Origin: Alcanivorax sp. DSM 26293
GTDB taxonomy: Bacteria > Pseudomonadota > Gammaproteobacteria > Pseudomonadales > Alcanivoracaceae
Direction of reading: 5' to 3'
Assembly (NCBI RefSeq): GCF_900107995.1
Contig: NZ_FNUM01000013.1
Location: forward strand, 1-46,225
DNA: 46,225 bases
The first letter of the stretch is position 1. Every line of letters begins with the position of its first letter. Below the pieces are notes generated by a model, which saw only the letters and a program-made list of their open reading frames with translations, searched no databases and had not been told where the DNA came from. The translations under genes and the position numbers were made by a program. Below are positions 30,541-38,271 of this stretch, piece by piece.

Positions 30541-30771
30541 TTTCTGTCTGGCATTGTCAGGCATCTTCTGGCCACCCCAAGCACATTTTTTTCATGGCAT
30601 TAATGTTGGTACTATCAGGCCTCAATGCCATGACAAGGCCTTGATACCATGCAGTGTTTTTTCTGGTTTCCATGGTATTGATTGGCCTTAACCGCCTGTT
30701 TATATTGGATTATTCGCCTTTTCCTCAGTGGTTTTCGAGCATGGTATCAAAACTGATGAAGAGCAGGACGA
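30541..30771 (+). other. Island left-end region with short repeats (likely integrase arm sites)
   Basis: No gene. Near-repeats of TGTCTGGCAyTG appear at about 30467 and 30545, and CATGGyAT-type motifs at about 30593, 30670 and 30740. TTTTTCATGGCATTA (30588-30602) has a counterpart, TTTTTCATGGTATTA, at 45219-45233 near the right end. Such paired end motifs suit recombinase or accessory-factor binding. Confidence 0.45.
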
Positions 30772-31974
30772 ATGCTGACCGATACCAAGCTGCGTAATCT
30801 CAAGCCCAGGGACCGACTCTACAAGGTGAATGACCGCGATGGACTCTATGTGGCCGTCACCAAGGCGGGATCCATCTCTTTTCGTTACAACTACTCCATC
30901 AACGGCAGGCAGGAAACCATCACCTTTGGCCGCTATGGCGTCGGTGGTATCACGTTGGCCGAAGCGCGCGAGCGGCTTCATGAAGCCAAGAAGATGGTGG
31001 CAGACGGCAAATCTCCTGCGAAAGAAAAGGCCCGTGACAAAGCGCGGGTAAAGGGCGCGGAAACGTTTGATGCGTGGGCTCAAAAATGGCTGCGCGGCTA
31101 CCAAATGGCTGACTCGACCCGAGATATGCGCCGCTCTGTTTACGAGCGTGAGCTCAAGCCAAAATTCGGTACCTGGAAGCTGGCAGAGATTACTCACGAG
31201 GACTTGCGGGCGCTGGTAGACGCTATTGTTGAGCGAGGGGCGCCGGCAACAGCTGTTCATGCACGTGAAATCGTGCTGCAGGTCTTTCGCTGGGCTATTG
31301 AGCGTGGCCAGAAGGTGGATAACCCCGCAAAGTTGGTACGCTCATCATCCATCGCAAAATTCGAGCCACGAGACCGAGCGCTAACGCCTGATGAGATCGG
31401 TTTGATGTACCAGTATTTGGAGCGGGTCGGTACAAGTCCGGCGTATCGGGCTGCGGCCAAGCTGCTTTTGCTGACGATGGTGCGTAAAAGCGAGCTGACG
31501 AATGCTACCTGGAGGGAGATCAACTTCAGCGAGGCTCTTTGGACAATCCCCAAAGAGCGAATGAAGCGGCGTAACCCGCACCTGGTGTTCCTGTCCCGGC
31601 AGGCACTGGATATTTTCATTGCGCTAAAGACCTTTGCGGGAGGCTCAGACTATGTGCTGCCGTCACGGTATGAGCCAGATACCCCGATGAGGGGGGCTAC
31701 GCTCAACAAGATTCTGACGATGACCTATGAGGCGGCGCAAAAAGATGGGAAGTCGCTTTCCAAGTTTGGACCGCATGATCTGCGTCGGACAGCCAGCACA
31801 CTGTTGCATGAGGCTGGTTACAACACCGACTGGATTGAAAAGAGCCTTGCGCATGAGCAGAAGGGGGTCAGAGCAATCTATAACAAGGCCGAGTACCGCG
31901 AACAGCGTACTGAAATGCTGCAGGACTGGGCGGATATGATTGATGAATGGACATTGCGCGAGCATAAAGGATAG
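30772..31974 (+). CDS. int: P4-type tyrosine integrase
   Basis: 400-aa site-specific recombinase: N-terminal DUF4102 arm-binding domain (about 1-90), SAM-like core-binding domain (about 95-185) and catalytic domain. Catalytic residues are R238 (TMVRKSELTNATW), H335-x-x-R338 (PHDLRRTAST), H361 (LAHEQ) and the nucleophile Y370 (AIYNKAEY). It reads away from guaA, into the island. Full-length and apparently functional. The next gene starts 26 bp downstream and may be co-transcribed. Confidence 0.95.
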   Translation: MLTDTKLRNLKPRDRLYKVNDRDGLYVAVTKAGSISFRYNYSINGRQETITFGRYGVGGITLAEARERLHEAKKMVADGKSPAKEKARDKARVKGAETFDAWAQKWLRGYQMADSTRDMRRSVYERELKPKFGTWKLAEITHEDLRALVDAIVERGAPATAVHAREIVLQVFRWAIERGQKVDNPAKLVRSSSIAKFEPRDRALTPDEIGLMYQYLERVGTSPAYRAAAKLLLLTMVRKSELTNATWREINFSEALWTIPKERMKRRNPHLVFLSRQALDIFIALKTFAGGSDYVLPSRYEPDTPMRGATLNKILTMTYEAAQKDGKSLSKFGPHDLRRTASTLLHEAGYNTDWIEKSLAHEQKGVRAIYNKAEYREQRTEMLQDWADMIDEWTLREHKG

Positions 31975-32000
31975 CAGCGTAAGCAGGTGGGGGCGATGGG

Positions 32001-34331
32001 ATGAGTGAGGAACGGAAGAAAGCGATTGTTTCCTTATTACAGGATATGGAGGCAATAGCTGCCCGAATGCGTGAGCTGATCGTCAATATGCCTCCGCATG
32101 ATTTGCTGGGCTATGTTTTCGCCCAAAGAATGATGAAAGCGATTGCAGAGCAAGGCGCCACCCAAGAGCAATGCGCAGTAGAAGCCCCATATGATCTGAC
32201 TGACGATTACCAGTTCTTGCTGGAGTATGTGCATGCGGTACTCGCGTCAGATGTCGAGCCCGCAGACATGGAATTTGACGAAGCCAAGTGTGCCGAGCTT
32301 TTTGAGATTAGCCGTGAACTGCGAGAGAAAGCCATGTTATTTGCCGTGGCTACGTCTGCGTCTACCAAAGACGGCATCTTTGGCCCTGATACTGCTGATA
32401 TCGAATTTCGTGCGAAGTCCACTTGGGTAATGATACGCGGGAATCGCTATCAAGTTTTGGAAGGGGAGTTTTACCGCTATGTCCTTGCGCCCCACGATGA
32501 TGTGCTGAATGAAGTGTACGGCGTTGCCGCTAGCGATATAGCGAAAGGCTTTCAAGCCATGGCCGATGCTACTCGCTCCGGGCATGCCAGTGCCGTTACG
32601 GAGGTTATGAAGCAGTATGAAGCGGCTCAGGCTTTCTCTGAGGAGCAAGGCAAGCCGTTGGAAGATGTCATGGGGCAATGGGGTGAGTCTAATGCAGAGC
32701 AGTTGAAAGCGGCTGGCTGGGCCATAGATGACATGCTTCGCGGCGGTGTTGCCAATGTAAGTCGTCACACTGAATTGCCGCCGATGTTGCTAGCGGACTT
32801 AGCGTACCAGCGTGGGGAAGAGGTCGAGTTCTTTGCTGCTGGCGAGTTTTCGGGAACCCCCTACCGAACGCTGCCTGTTCGAAAAAAGCCTCTGATCCAG
32901 CTTGGATCCGACTACTACGCCATCGATCCATGCTTTGCCCGAGATGCGGGGTATCGTGCTCTTCTCTATAACCTGCTTCAGCGAAAACCAGATTACAAAG
33001 AAGCCTTTAAAATTCGACAAAAAGAGATGAGTGAAGCTGCCTTTGCTGACATTTTATCCTCTCAGCTTCCTGGTGCCTTAGTTATTCAGGAAGTGTACTA
33101 CAAGGATCCGGTCAGTAAGCAGTGGGCTGAAAACGACACCCTCATCATGCTTGATGACGTACTATTTTTAGTTGAAGCCAAGGCCGGTGCGGCAGCTACA
33201 ATTGCATCGCCGGCGCTTGATTTTGGTCGACATGCTCAATCCGTTCAGGACTTGGTTGTTAAAGCTTACAAACAGTGTGAGCGATTCTTTAATTACCTGG
33301 ATTCGGCGGATGAAGTACCGCTTTATCACTTGGTTGATGGTAAATATGAAGAGTGTTGCCGTGTTCGACGTTCCGACTACCGTGTAATGGTGCCGGTCGG
33401 CCTGACAGTTGAGTCGTTCTCTCCATTTTCCGCTTACTGTAAGGAGCTTCCTCAAATTGAGCCGTTGCTAGGTAAGCATGCCTTCGTTTCGATGTCTGTC
33501 GATGACTTGTTTGTGCTCAAGCGGTTCCTGCCAACACCTGGCGAGTTCGCCCATTACATGGAGGTACGGCAAGCCGTCGCGGGGATGCGAGGGGCTCACC
33601 TCTTCGATGAATTTGACCATCTGGGTGCGTATCTTAAGAAAAACCGATTCGATCAGACGATTGCTGAGCAGCTGAAGGGCGGAGAGGTAAACATGCTTCT
33701 CATGGATAGGATGAGCGATATCGTCGACAGGAGCTTCGAGGGTGAGGATTGGGAAAGCGAGCCGCTTCCAACACAAGATTTCCCAGGCGAAGTGCTGAAG
33801 TTGCTTGGCGCGCTCGATTCTACCCGAGGGAGAGGGTGGCTTGCGGTGGAGAGCCACATTCGTGATCTAGGAGAGGATGCTCGTGGTAATCTTGCGAGCC
33901 TGCTTTCTGACCTTCGCCAAACCCTAGATCAACATCCTGCGCGCTATTTTCTCTTATTCGGGGATGGTAGGCCGCTTTTTGTGTGGCTTCAGCAGCATGG
34001 TAAGGAAATTGACTGGGTTAAGGCGGGGAACAAGGCCAGTGCCGCTGCTCTGGCCGCTGAGGCTTCCAGTCTCACCGGCGTCCTGGTAGAAGTTGGTGTT
34101 GATGGTGCTTATCAGCGTGCTGAGTCTTTCGCGGTACAAGTGCCAACTGGGCGAACGGAAGACAACTCGCATATCTATGAAGACGCTGCGCGAATGGCTC
34201 GCTCTGGGCGCTCTGTCAATTTTGACCGGCAACAAGGTGCTATCTCTGCGGTCGATAGTAAAAAGGTTGGCAGGAATGTCCCATGTCCCTGCGGAAGCGG
34301 CGTGAAGTACAAAAAGTGTCATGGCAGGTAG
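32001..34331 (+). CDS. SEC-C motif protein with PD-(D/E)xK-like core; possible defence gene
   Basis: 776-aa soluble protein. The extreme C-terminus is a SEC-C zinc motif (NVPCPCGSGVKYKKCHGR; C762, C764, C773, H774). Around 377-394, END...LFLVEAKAG has the spacing of a PD-(D/E)xK nuclease core (D379, E392, K394), with a strand before and a helix after. The N-terminal ~300 residues are largely helical and unrecognised. It lies 26 bp after int in the cargo position and starts after a GGTGGGGG Shine-Dalgarno. Base composition is visibly more AT-rich than the core genes. The nuclease and defence roles are inferences from motif and context. Confidence 0.65.
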   Translation: MSEERKKAIVSLLQDMEAIAARMRELIVNMPPHDLLGYVFAQRMMKAIAEQGATQEQCAVEAPYDLTDDYQFLLEYVHAVLASDVEPADMEFDEAKCAELFEISRELREKAMLFAVATSASTKDGIFGPDTADIEFRAKSTWVMIRGNRYQVLEGEFYRYVLAPHDDVLNEVYGVAASDIAKGFQAMADATRSGHASAVTEVMKQYEAAQAFSEEQGKPLEDVMGQWGESNAEQLKAAGWAIDDMLRGGVANVSRHTELPPMLLADLAYQRGEEVEFFAAGEFSGTPYRTLPVRKKPLIQLGSDYYAIDPCFARDAGYRALLYNLLQRKPDYKEAFKIRQKEMSEAAFADILSSQLPGALVIQEVYYKDPVSKQWAENDTLIMLDDVLFLVEAKAGAAATIASPALDFGRHAQSVQDLVVKAYKQCERFFNYLDSADEVPLYHLVDGKYEECCRVRRSDYRVMVPVGLTVESFSPFSAYCKELPQIEPLLGKHAFVSMSVDDLFVLKRFLPTPGEFAHYMEVRQAVAGMRGAHLFDEFDHLGAYLKKNRFDQTIAEQLKGGEVNMLLMDRMSDIVDRSFEGEDWESEPLPTQDFPGEVLKLLGALDSTRGRGWLAVESHIRDLGEDARGNLASLLSDLRQTLDQHPARYFLLFGDGRPLFVWLQQHGKEIDWVKAGNKASAAALAAEASSLTGVLVEVGVDGAYQRAESFAVQVPTGRTEDNSHIYEDAARMARSGRSVNFDRQQGAISAVDSKKVGRNVPCPCGSGVKYKKCHGR

Positions 34332-34358
34332 ACCAGAATATACGGATGTGCCACGTTA

Positions 34359-34375
34359 ATTTTAGCCGCTAAAAT
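34359..34375. promoter_or_regulatory. KorB-type operator (OB), copy 1
   Basis: ATTTTAGCCGCTAAAAT is a palindrome containing TTTAGCCGCTAAA, an exact match to the RK2 (IncP) KorB operator consensus TTTAGCSGCTAAA. It lies between the 3' ends of two convergent island genes. KorB operators can act at a distance, so position alone does not reveal the target. No korB gene occurs in the island. Confidence 0.7.
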
Positions 34376-34397
34376 TCCAGGTAATGTTCCCTTAGCT

Positions 34398-35387
34398 CTA
34401 TAAGATGAATTCCTTTGGGATGCTGGCTAGGGCTTTAGATACAGCTTGCCGTGTCATTGGCTGCGCTTTGCCATTTTGTACACGCTGCCCTATTTCGGTC
34501 TGGCTGAGCCCTGACTTTCTGAGAACCAGCATTTTTTTCTTGGTGTCCGATAGTTTAGCGTCCACCATCCGGCGGGCTAGGTGGCGCAGTTCAGCTTTAT
34601 CTGCGGGCTGTAAGGTGAGTCGCTGCATGAGTTGGTAGAAGAAGCTACCAATCAACTTGTCTCCCGACATTGTAAGAATCCTGGACCGATTAGCGCACTG
34701 CTGGTTCAGTCTGTCGAGCTCAATGTGAAATTGTGCGCTTGAGCGCTTTGCCTTCCTGTAAGCAAGGTTCCACTCGCCATTTAATAGCTTGGGCCTATGT
34801 TTAGAGCAATACTGGTGGCTGAGTGCGAGTTTGTTATGGTCTTCTAGTTCCACGTCATTGATACGCTGGTTTGCCACGGTGACCATGAAATCTGCGAATT
34901 CTGTGAGGCTTCCGCAGAGTTCGCAGAAACCGTGCTTTCGTTGGTCATTAAGGTTGACGCCTTTTGTAGACGTAGTTCTTTTTGGGCGTTTGAGGGAACA
35001 GTCCCAAACCAAGCCAATCAGGGATTCTAGTGTCGCAATAAAGCACTGGTCTGTGCGGGACTGTCTATCTGCCGTTTTGATGAACTGGCGTAGCAGCTGG
35101 CGCTGCATTCTCACCATGCCATCAAGTCCCACCATTCTGATGATTTCACTGAGCTTTACCCCCGTTCCTGCGCCTGGAAGATAACCAGAATAGCTTTCTG
35201 GGAGGGTTTGTATGTACTCATCGATGGGCTGATCCATCACATCTTTGATTAGCCTAATGATGGGGTAGCGTCGGGATGATACAGAGTATGGTTGCCAGCG
35301 TTCCTCAAATCGCTGGATGGCTTTTGAGACGCTAGGGGAGCAGCCTTCCCATATAATGATTTTCGGCGTGTTTTTCATGTCAACCAT
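34398..35387 (-). CDS. Unrecognised island protein with CxxC zinc-like motif and C-terminal HTH
   Basis: About 329 aa. A putative zinc-binding region, FCELCGSLTEF ... SHQYCSKHRP (about 155-205), is followed by a basic segment. The C-terminal helix-turn-helix has SGLSQTEIGQRV and TRQAVSKALASIP (about 285-325). It may be a DNA-binding regulator. It is divergent from the AlpA-repA unit, and its 5' end abuts an 89-bp leader that recurs upstream of trbJ, so control of both units is conceivable. The start is uncertain (ATG 35387, ATG 35378 or TTG 35396). I do not recognise the family. Confidence 0.55.
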   Translation of the reverse strand: MVDMKNTPKIIIWEGCSPSVSKAIQRFEERWQPYSVSSRRYPIIRLIKDVMDQPIDEYIQTLPESYSGYLPGAGTGVKLSEIIRMVGLDGMVRMQRQLLRQFIKTADRQSRTDQCFIATLESLIGLVWDCSLKRPKRTTSTKGVNLNDQRKHGFCELCGSLTEFADFMVTVANQRINDVELEDHNKLALSHQYCSKHRPKLLNGEWNLAYRKAKRSSAQFHIELDRLNQQCANRSRILTMSGDKLIGSFFYQLMQRLTLQPADKAELRHLARRMVDAKLSDTKKKMLVLRKSGLSQTEIGQRVQNGKAQPMTRQAVSKALASIPKEFIL

Positions 35388-35467
35388 TTTAGACAATAAA
35401 TGGGCTTATTCAAGCGGCATTGCTGGGCACCATAAAGCTCTCATAAGTAAGTGGAGGCAGAAGAATG
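35379..35467 (+). repeat. Duplicated promoter/leader, copy A (upstream of the AlpA-repA unit)
   Basis: Aligns without gaps over 89 bp with 38183-38271, with about 15 mismatches by eye. The copies share AATAAATGG, a perfect 23-bp core around GCATTGCTGGGCACCATA, and a GGAGGCAG Shine-Dalgarno leading to an ATG. It covers the whole divergent intergenic region between the minus-strand HTH gene and the AlpA gene. Confidence 0.8.
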
Positions 35468-35686
35468 CAAGCAATGGCCAGCAAGACGCTCATTAATAAA
35501 AAAACGCTCTTACAGATCATTCCGCTGTCGCCAAGAACAATTTTCAATATGGAACAGCGAGGCGAGTTCCCGCGTCGCATTGCTCTGACCAGCAGAAACG
35601 TTGCGTGGGATTTGGCCGAGGTCGAGGAATGGATTGAGGAACGCAAGTCTTCGGGCCTACAAGCTAGACGACCCGGCAGATCATAG
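35465..35686 (+). CDS. AlpA-family regulator/excisionase-like protein
   Basis: 73-aa MerR-like winged-helix protein of the AlpA type: TLINKKTLLQIIPLSPRTIFNMEQRGEFPRRIALTSRNVAWDLAEVEEWIEERK. AlpA proteins of P4-like elements activate integrase expression or act as excisionases. A strong Shine-Dalgarno (GGAGG, 35453-35457) sits seven bases upstream. It is 12 bp before repA and likely co-transcribed, an xis-rep arrangement also seen in SGI1-type islands. Confidence 0.85.
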   Translation: MQAMASKTLINKKTLLQIIPLSPRTIFNMEQRGEFPRRIALTSRNVAWDLAEVEEWIEERKSSGLQARRPGRS

Positions 35687-35698
35687 AGGGTTGATCTA

Positions 35699-36610
35699 AT
35701 GACCCTAATGCCGGATCGGAACCGGCAAGGCGACTTCTTTGTAGCCGATATACTGGACGTAGTCCCTAAAGATGACATGGCTAGCATGGAGCACCCGTTG
35801 TTCGCCTTGAAGGCCGGTGACAAGCGCATTCGTAATTACGAACGAAACGGTAACACTGCCACTGTGCTTCCTGGAGCAACTGGACGCGCGACTATCCACG
35901 ACAAAGATCTGTGGATCTATTGTATCAGCCAGGTGGTGGAAGCGAAGAATCGGGGTCGAGAAATCTCGCGTACAGTTCGCTTTGTCATGTATGACTTTCT
36001 GACCGTTACTAACCGGCCAACATCAGGCATCGGCTACCAGCGGGCTACAGACATGCTGCGTCGGCTCAGTGGTACGCGTATTGAAACCAATATAAAGACA
36101 AATGGCCGGTGCGAGCGGCGCGGCTTTGGGCTGGTCGATTCTTGGCGAGTCGTGGAAAAGTCACCAAATGATAACCGCATGGTTGCAGTGGAGGTGACGT
36201 TGCCTGACTGGTTGTTCCGGTCGGTCGAGGCCATGCAGGTGTTAACTTTGAGTCGCGATTACTTCCGGCTACGCAAGGCGCTTGATCGCCGTATCTATGA
36301 ATTGGCTCGTAAACACTGCGGAAACCAACCGCATTGGCGAGTGAGGTTAGTCACGCTCTTGGAGAAAAGCGGCAGCACAGCTTCACTCCGAGAGTTTCGC
36401 AGGGGCATCAAGGTCTTAGCCGAAAGCGGAGCCTTGCCCGGTTATCTCATGGCCTACGATGCCGAGCGAGACCTGGTAACGTTTTATGCCGATGGCCCCG
36501 AGGGCAAGCGGGCCGAGATCAATGACATACTGGATGGACGGCCCCATGCCCCGGTCATCGCTCACCAAGCCCAACACAAACGCAGGCAAGCAAAACGCAA
36601 GCGTGTGTGA
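35699..36610 (+). CDS. repA: Plasmid-type replication initiator protein A (RPA family)
   Basis: 303-aa initiator of the RPA family (PF10134-like). Recognisable blocks include FALKAGDKRIRNYERNG, LWIYCISQVVEAKNRG, MYDFLTVTNRPTSGIGYQRATDMLRRLSGT and DYFRLRKALDRRIYELARKHCG, with a basic C-terminus (KRRQAKRKRV). It should bind the iterons that begin within its own stop region (36603-36736). Its presence on an integrated island implies that the excised circle can replicate. Confidence 0.87.
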   Translation: MTLMPDRNRQGDFFVADILDVVPKDDMASMEHPLFALKAGDKRIRNYERNGNTATVLPGATGRATIHDKDLWIYCISQVVEAKNRGREISRTVRFVMYDFLTVTNRPTSGIGYQRATDMLRRLSGTRIETNIKTNGRCERRGFGLVDSWRVVEKSPNDNRMVAVEVTLPDWLFRSVEAMQVLTLSRDYFRLRKALDRRIYELARKHCGNQPHWRVRLVTLLEKSGSTASLREFRRGIKVLAESGALPGYLMAYDAERDLVTFYADGPEGKRAEINDILDGRPHAPVIAHQAQHKRRQAKRKRV

Positions 36611-36840
36611 AGGTACGTGTCTTTTGGTTCTTGTGGATAACCGGTCGGCCTGTGAATTGGCATGTACTTTCACACACGCTCACGCTGTGAATTGGCTTGT
36701 ACGATCACACACACCCACCTTCGTACTTTCACACACAAGCGCTTTTTGGAAACCTAGTAACGACAAGGGCTGTATGGGCGACTGCTGCACCGTAACGCGC
36801 GCGCGATTTAACTTAAATATATTCTTTAACGCTTGGCGGC
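36603..36840 (+). other. oriV: Origin of replication (iterons, DnaA box, AT-rich region)
   Basis: Two 28-bp direct repeats begin CTGTGAATTGGC and end GTAC..TCACACAC (36650-36677 and 36685-36712; 35-bp phase). A third partial repeat TCGTACTTTCACACAC (36721-36736) and an inverted copy GTGTGTGAAGGTACG (36603-36617) share the GTAC-N-TCACACAC core. TGTGGATAA at 36632-36640 is a perfect DnaA box on the minus strand (TTATCCACA). An AT-rich stretch at 36806-36835 (TTTAACTTAAATATATTC) could be the unwinding element. Confidence 0.8.
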
Positions 36841-36930
36841 CAGTTAATGGGATGCCGCGTATCGTCAACGTCCTTTGCACCCACCCTCCGCTCGTTCCTC
36901 GCTTCGCCTGGCCTGTGGCAGCCTGATAAT

Positions 36931-37142
36931 GCGCGGCCCAAGGCCGCAAAGGCTCTTTTTTCAGCGCCGTCGGCGCGGAGGTGTCGCTACCACATGGTGA
37001 TGGAGAAAGTGCAGGAGAAAGGATTGAAGGCCGTTTGAAGAAGGTTAATCGGTAAGAGGTGCTTTCGAGGCTGCTAAATCGGTAGCAGAGTTTGATATCA
37101 TAACCAGGGCAGAGGCTAGGTTTTCGGCTTCGGCCTGTTTCT
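36931..37142 (+). other. Non-coding region after oriV
   Basis: No convincing gene. GCGGCC-CAA-GGCCGC (36933-36947) followed by a T-run at 36955-36961 is terminator-like. A second GC palindrome (GCGCCGTCGGCGC) follows at about 36964. The rest up to the small minus-strand frame shows nothing I can assign. Confidence 0.4.
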
Positions 37143-37310
37143 TTATGCCTGTCTTGCGTCTCTCCGGGCTTTGCGCTGGCGAAGCTGGGCCTTGGCCCAT
37201 TCTCCGTCCTGCTTCATCTCGCGCCGCAGCGATTCTATCTCTGATGTGTTCAACGGATTGAGCTGCTTTGAGGCGTCCTGCTTCGCCTTGGGTGAGTATA
37301 TCAACGCCAT
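37143..37310 (-). CDS. Small hypothetical protein next to oriT
   Basis: 55 aa from an ATG at 37310 (MALIYSPKAKQDASKQLNPL...), preceded by AGGGG at Shine-Dalgarno distance; an upstream ATG at 37337 would add nine residues. It is strongly basic and helical at the C-terminus (LRQRKARRDARQA). It is transcribed away from oriT, the position of traK in RK2, but I see no clear similarity to TraK. It could be a small relaxosome accessory protein or a chance frame. Confidence 0.4.
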   Translation of the reverse strand: MALIYSPKAKQDASKQLNPLNTSEIESLRREMKQDGEWAKAQLRQRKARRDARQA

Positions 37311-37337
37311 AGCCAAACCCCTGTCTTCAGTATTCAT

Positions 37338-37582
37338 TCATCGACGTGCTATAGATGTAAATTTTGCGGACTTGGATGAATGCTGTTTTGTCGCTATCGG
37401 ACCGCTTTTTTGCCGCTTCCGTAAGCCTATATTTATCCGATTTCCCGCTGATAACGCTATTTTCTCGCTGTTATCCCGTGATTTTCCTTTAACTAAGCCT
37501 AGCAGCATCGAATAAGCGAGGAAATAGCGACCCTTGCTTGAGGCGTGCAACACTCAACCTTGGAGTAAAAGTGTTTTAAACA
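37338..37582. other. Non-coding region left of the oriT nic site
   Basis: No supported gene. It has short inverted and direct motifs (GTCGCTAT at 37389 and its complement ATAGCGAC at about 37525; CGCTGATAACG and CGCTGTTATCC near 37450-37475). It may contain relaxosome-protein binding sites beside the nic region. Confidence 0.35.
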
Positions 37583-37636
37583 AGGGCAGGACAGGTGAAG
37601 TAGGCCTACCGGGACAAGCCCGGTAACCTATTTCAC
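37583..37636 (-). other. oriT: IncP/RK2-type origin of transfer
   Basis: On the minus strand TACTTCACCTGTCCTGCCC differs from the RK2 nic region TACTTCACCTATCCTGCCC by one base. It is preceded by an inverted repeat (GTGAAAtAGG ... CCTActTCAC) with an inner hairpin TACCGGG/CCCGGTA. By analogy the nick falls between the complements of 37587 (G) and 37586 (C). The adjacent traJ gene reads away on the other side, as in RK2. Confidence 0.88.
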
Positions 37637-37710
37637 AATTCTTATTCGCAACAAGTGCTCAACGTGTCCTGCTCTGCGAGGCAAGCGGCTACCGCCGCAA
37701 AGGAAAAGAC

Positions 37711-38073
37711 ATGACTGCATCCGTTACGCGGAAGGGAACAACACCAATCAAAGTGTGGGTTCTGCCTGATGAAAAAGAAGCCATTACGCAGAAGGCAAAA
37801 GCCGCTGGTTTAAGTGCTTCGGCCTACCTGCGGAACGTGGGGATGGGTACGCCAGTGACGGGGGTTGCTGACCAGGAGGCTGTCTTGGATTTGGTGAAGA
37901 TCAATGCCGACCTTGGGCGACTTGGGGGGCTGCTGAAAATGTGGCTGACCAATGACGAGAAGCTAGACCTTGAGGGGTATGAACAGGCCGGCCTGGAGGC
38001 AGCTATTGTGGAAGCGATGCGAGAGATTAAGGCTTCCCAGGCCCTATTGTTTCAGAAGGCGTCCGAGCTGTGA
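37711..38073 (+). CDS. traJ: Relaxosome protein TraJ (IncP oriT-binding)
   Basis: 120 aa, matching RK2 TraJ along its length: RKGTTPIKVWVLPDEKEAI (RK2 RKGSPPIKVYCLPDERRAI), ASAYLRNVG, and INADLGRLGGLLKMWLTND (RK2 INGDLGRLGGLLKLWLTDD). TraJ is a ribbon-helix-helix protein that binds one arm of the oriT inverted repeat and recruits the TraI relaxase. The Shine-Dalgarno AAAGGA precedes the ATG. In RK2 traI follows directly; here no relaxase gene follows, so TraI must come from a helper. Confidence 0.92.
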   Translation: MTASVTRKGTTPIKVWVLPDEKEAITQKAKAAGLSASAYLRNVGMGTPVTGVADQEAVLDLVKINADLGRLGGLLKMWLTNDEKLDLEGYEQAGLEAAIVEAMREIKASQALLFQKASEL

Positions 38074-38182
38074 TTTTAGCGTCTGAGTCAGCCATGAGAA
38101 ATTGAGACTCGTTGATAGGCCCAGAAGTATGCTTGCCACGGAGCTCTGGTATTGCCGTGTCTAGTCCCTGGAGAAATATGGC

Positions 38183-38271
38183 GTCAACTATTTTGACCAA
38201 TAAATGGCCTTATTTATTCGGCATTGCTGGGCACCATAAAGCCTTCATTGGTAAATGGAGGCAGCATAATG
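38183..38271 (+). repeat. Duplicated promoter/leader, copy B (upstream of trbJ)
   Basis: Second copy of the 89-bp segment at 35379-35467. It includes a TTGACC -35-like hexamer (38193-38198), the AATAAATGG...TTATT partial dyad, the shared 23-bp core and the GGAGGCAG Shine-Dalgarno placing the ATG at 38269. This suggests common control of the replication and trb units. Confidence 0.8.

Noticed and set aside
36603-36736. Direct repeats that might be read as a CRISPR array
   Set aside because: There are only two full repeats plus partial and inverted copies, with no unique uniform spacers, and they lie next to a RepA gene and a DnaA box. They are replication iterons.
37171-37515. A 114-codon plus-strand frame left of oriT
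   Set aside because: There is no Shine-Dalgarno and no recognisable domain, and it overlaps both a better small minus-strand frame and the non-coding oriT flank.
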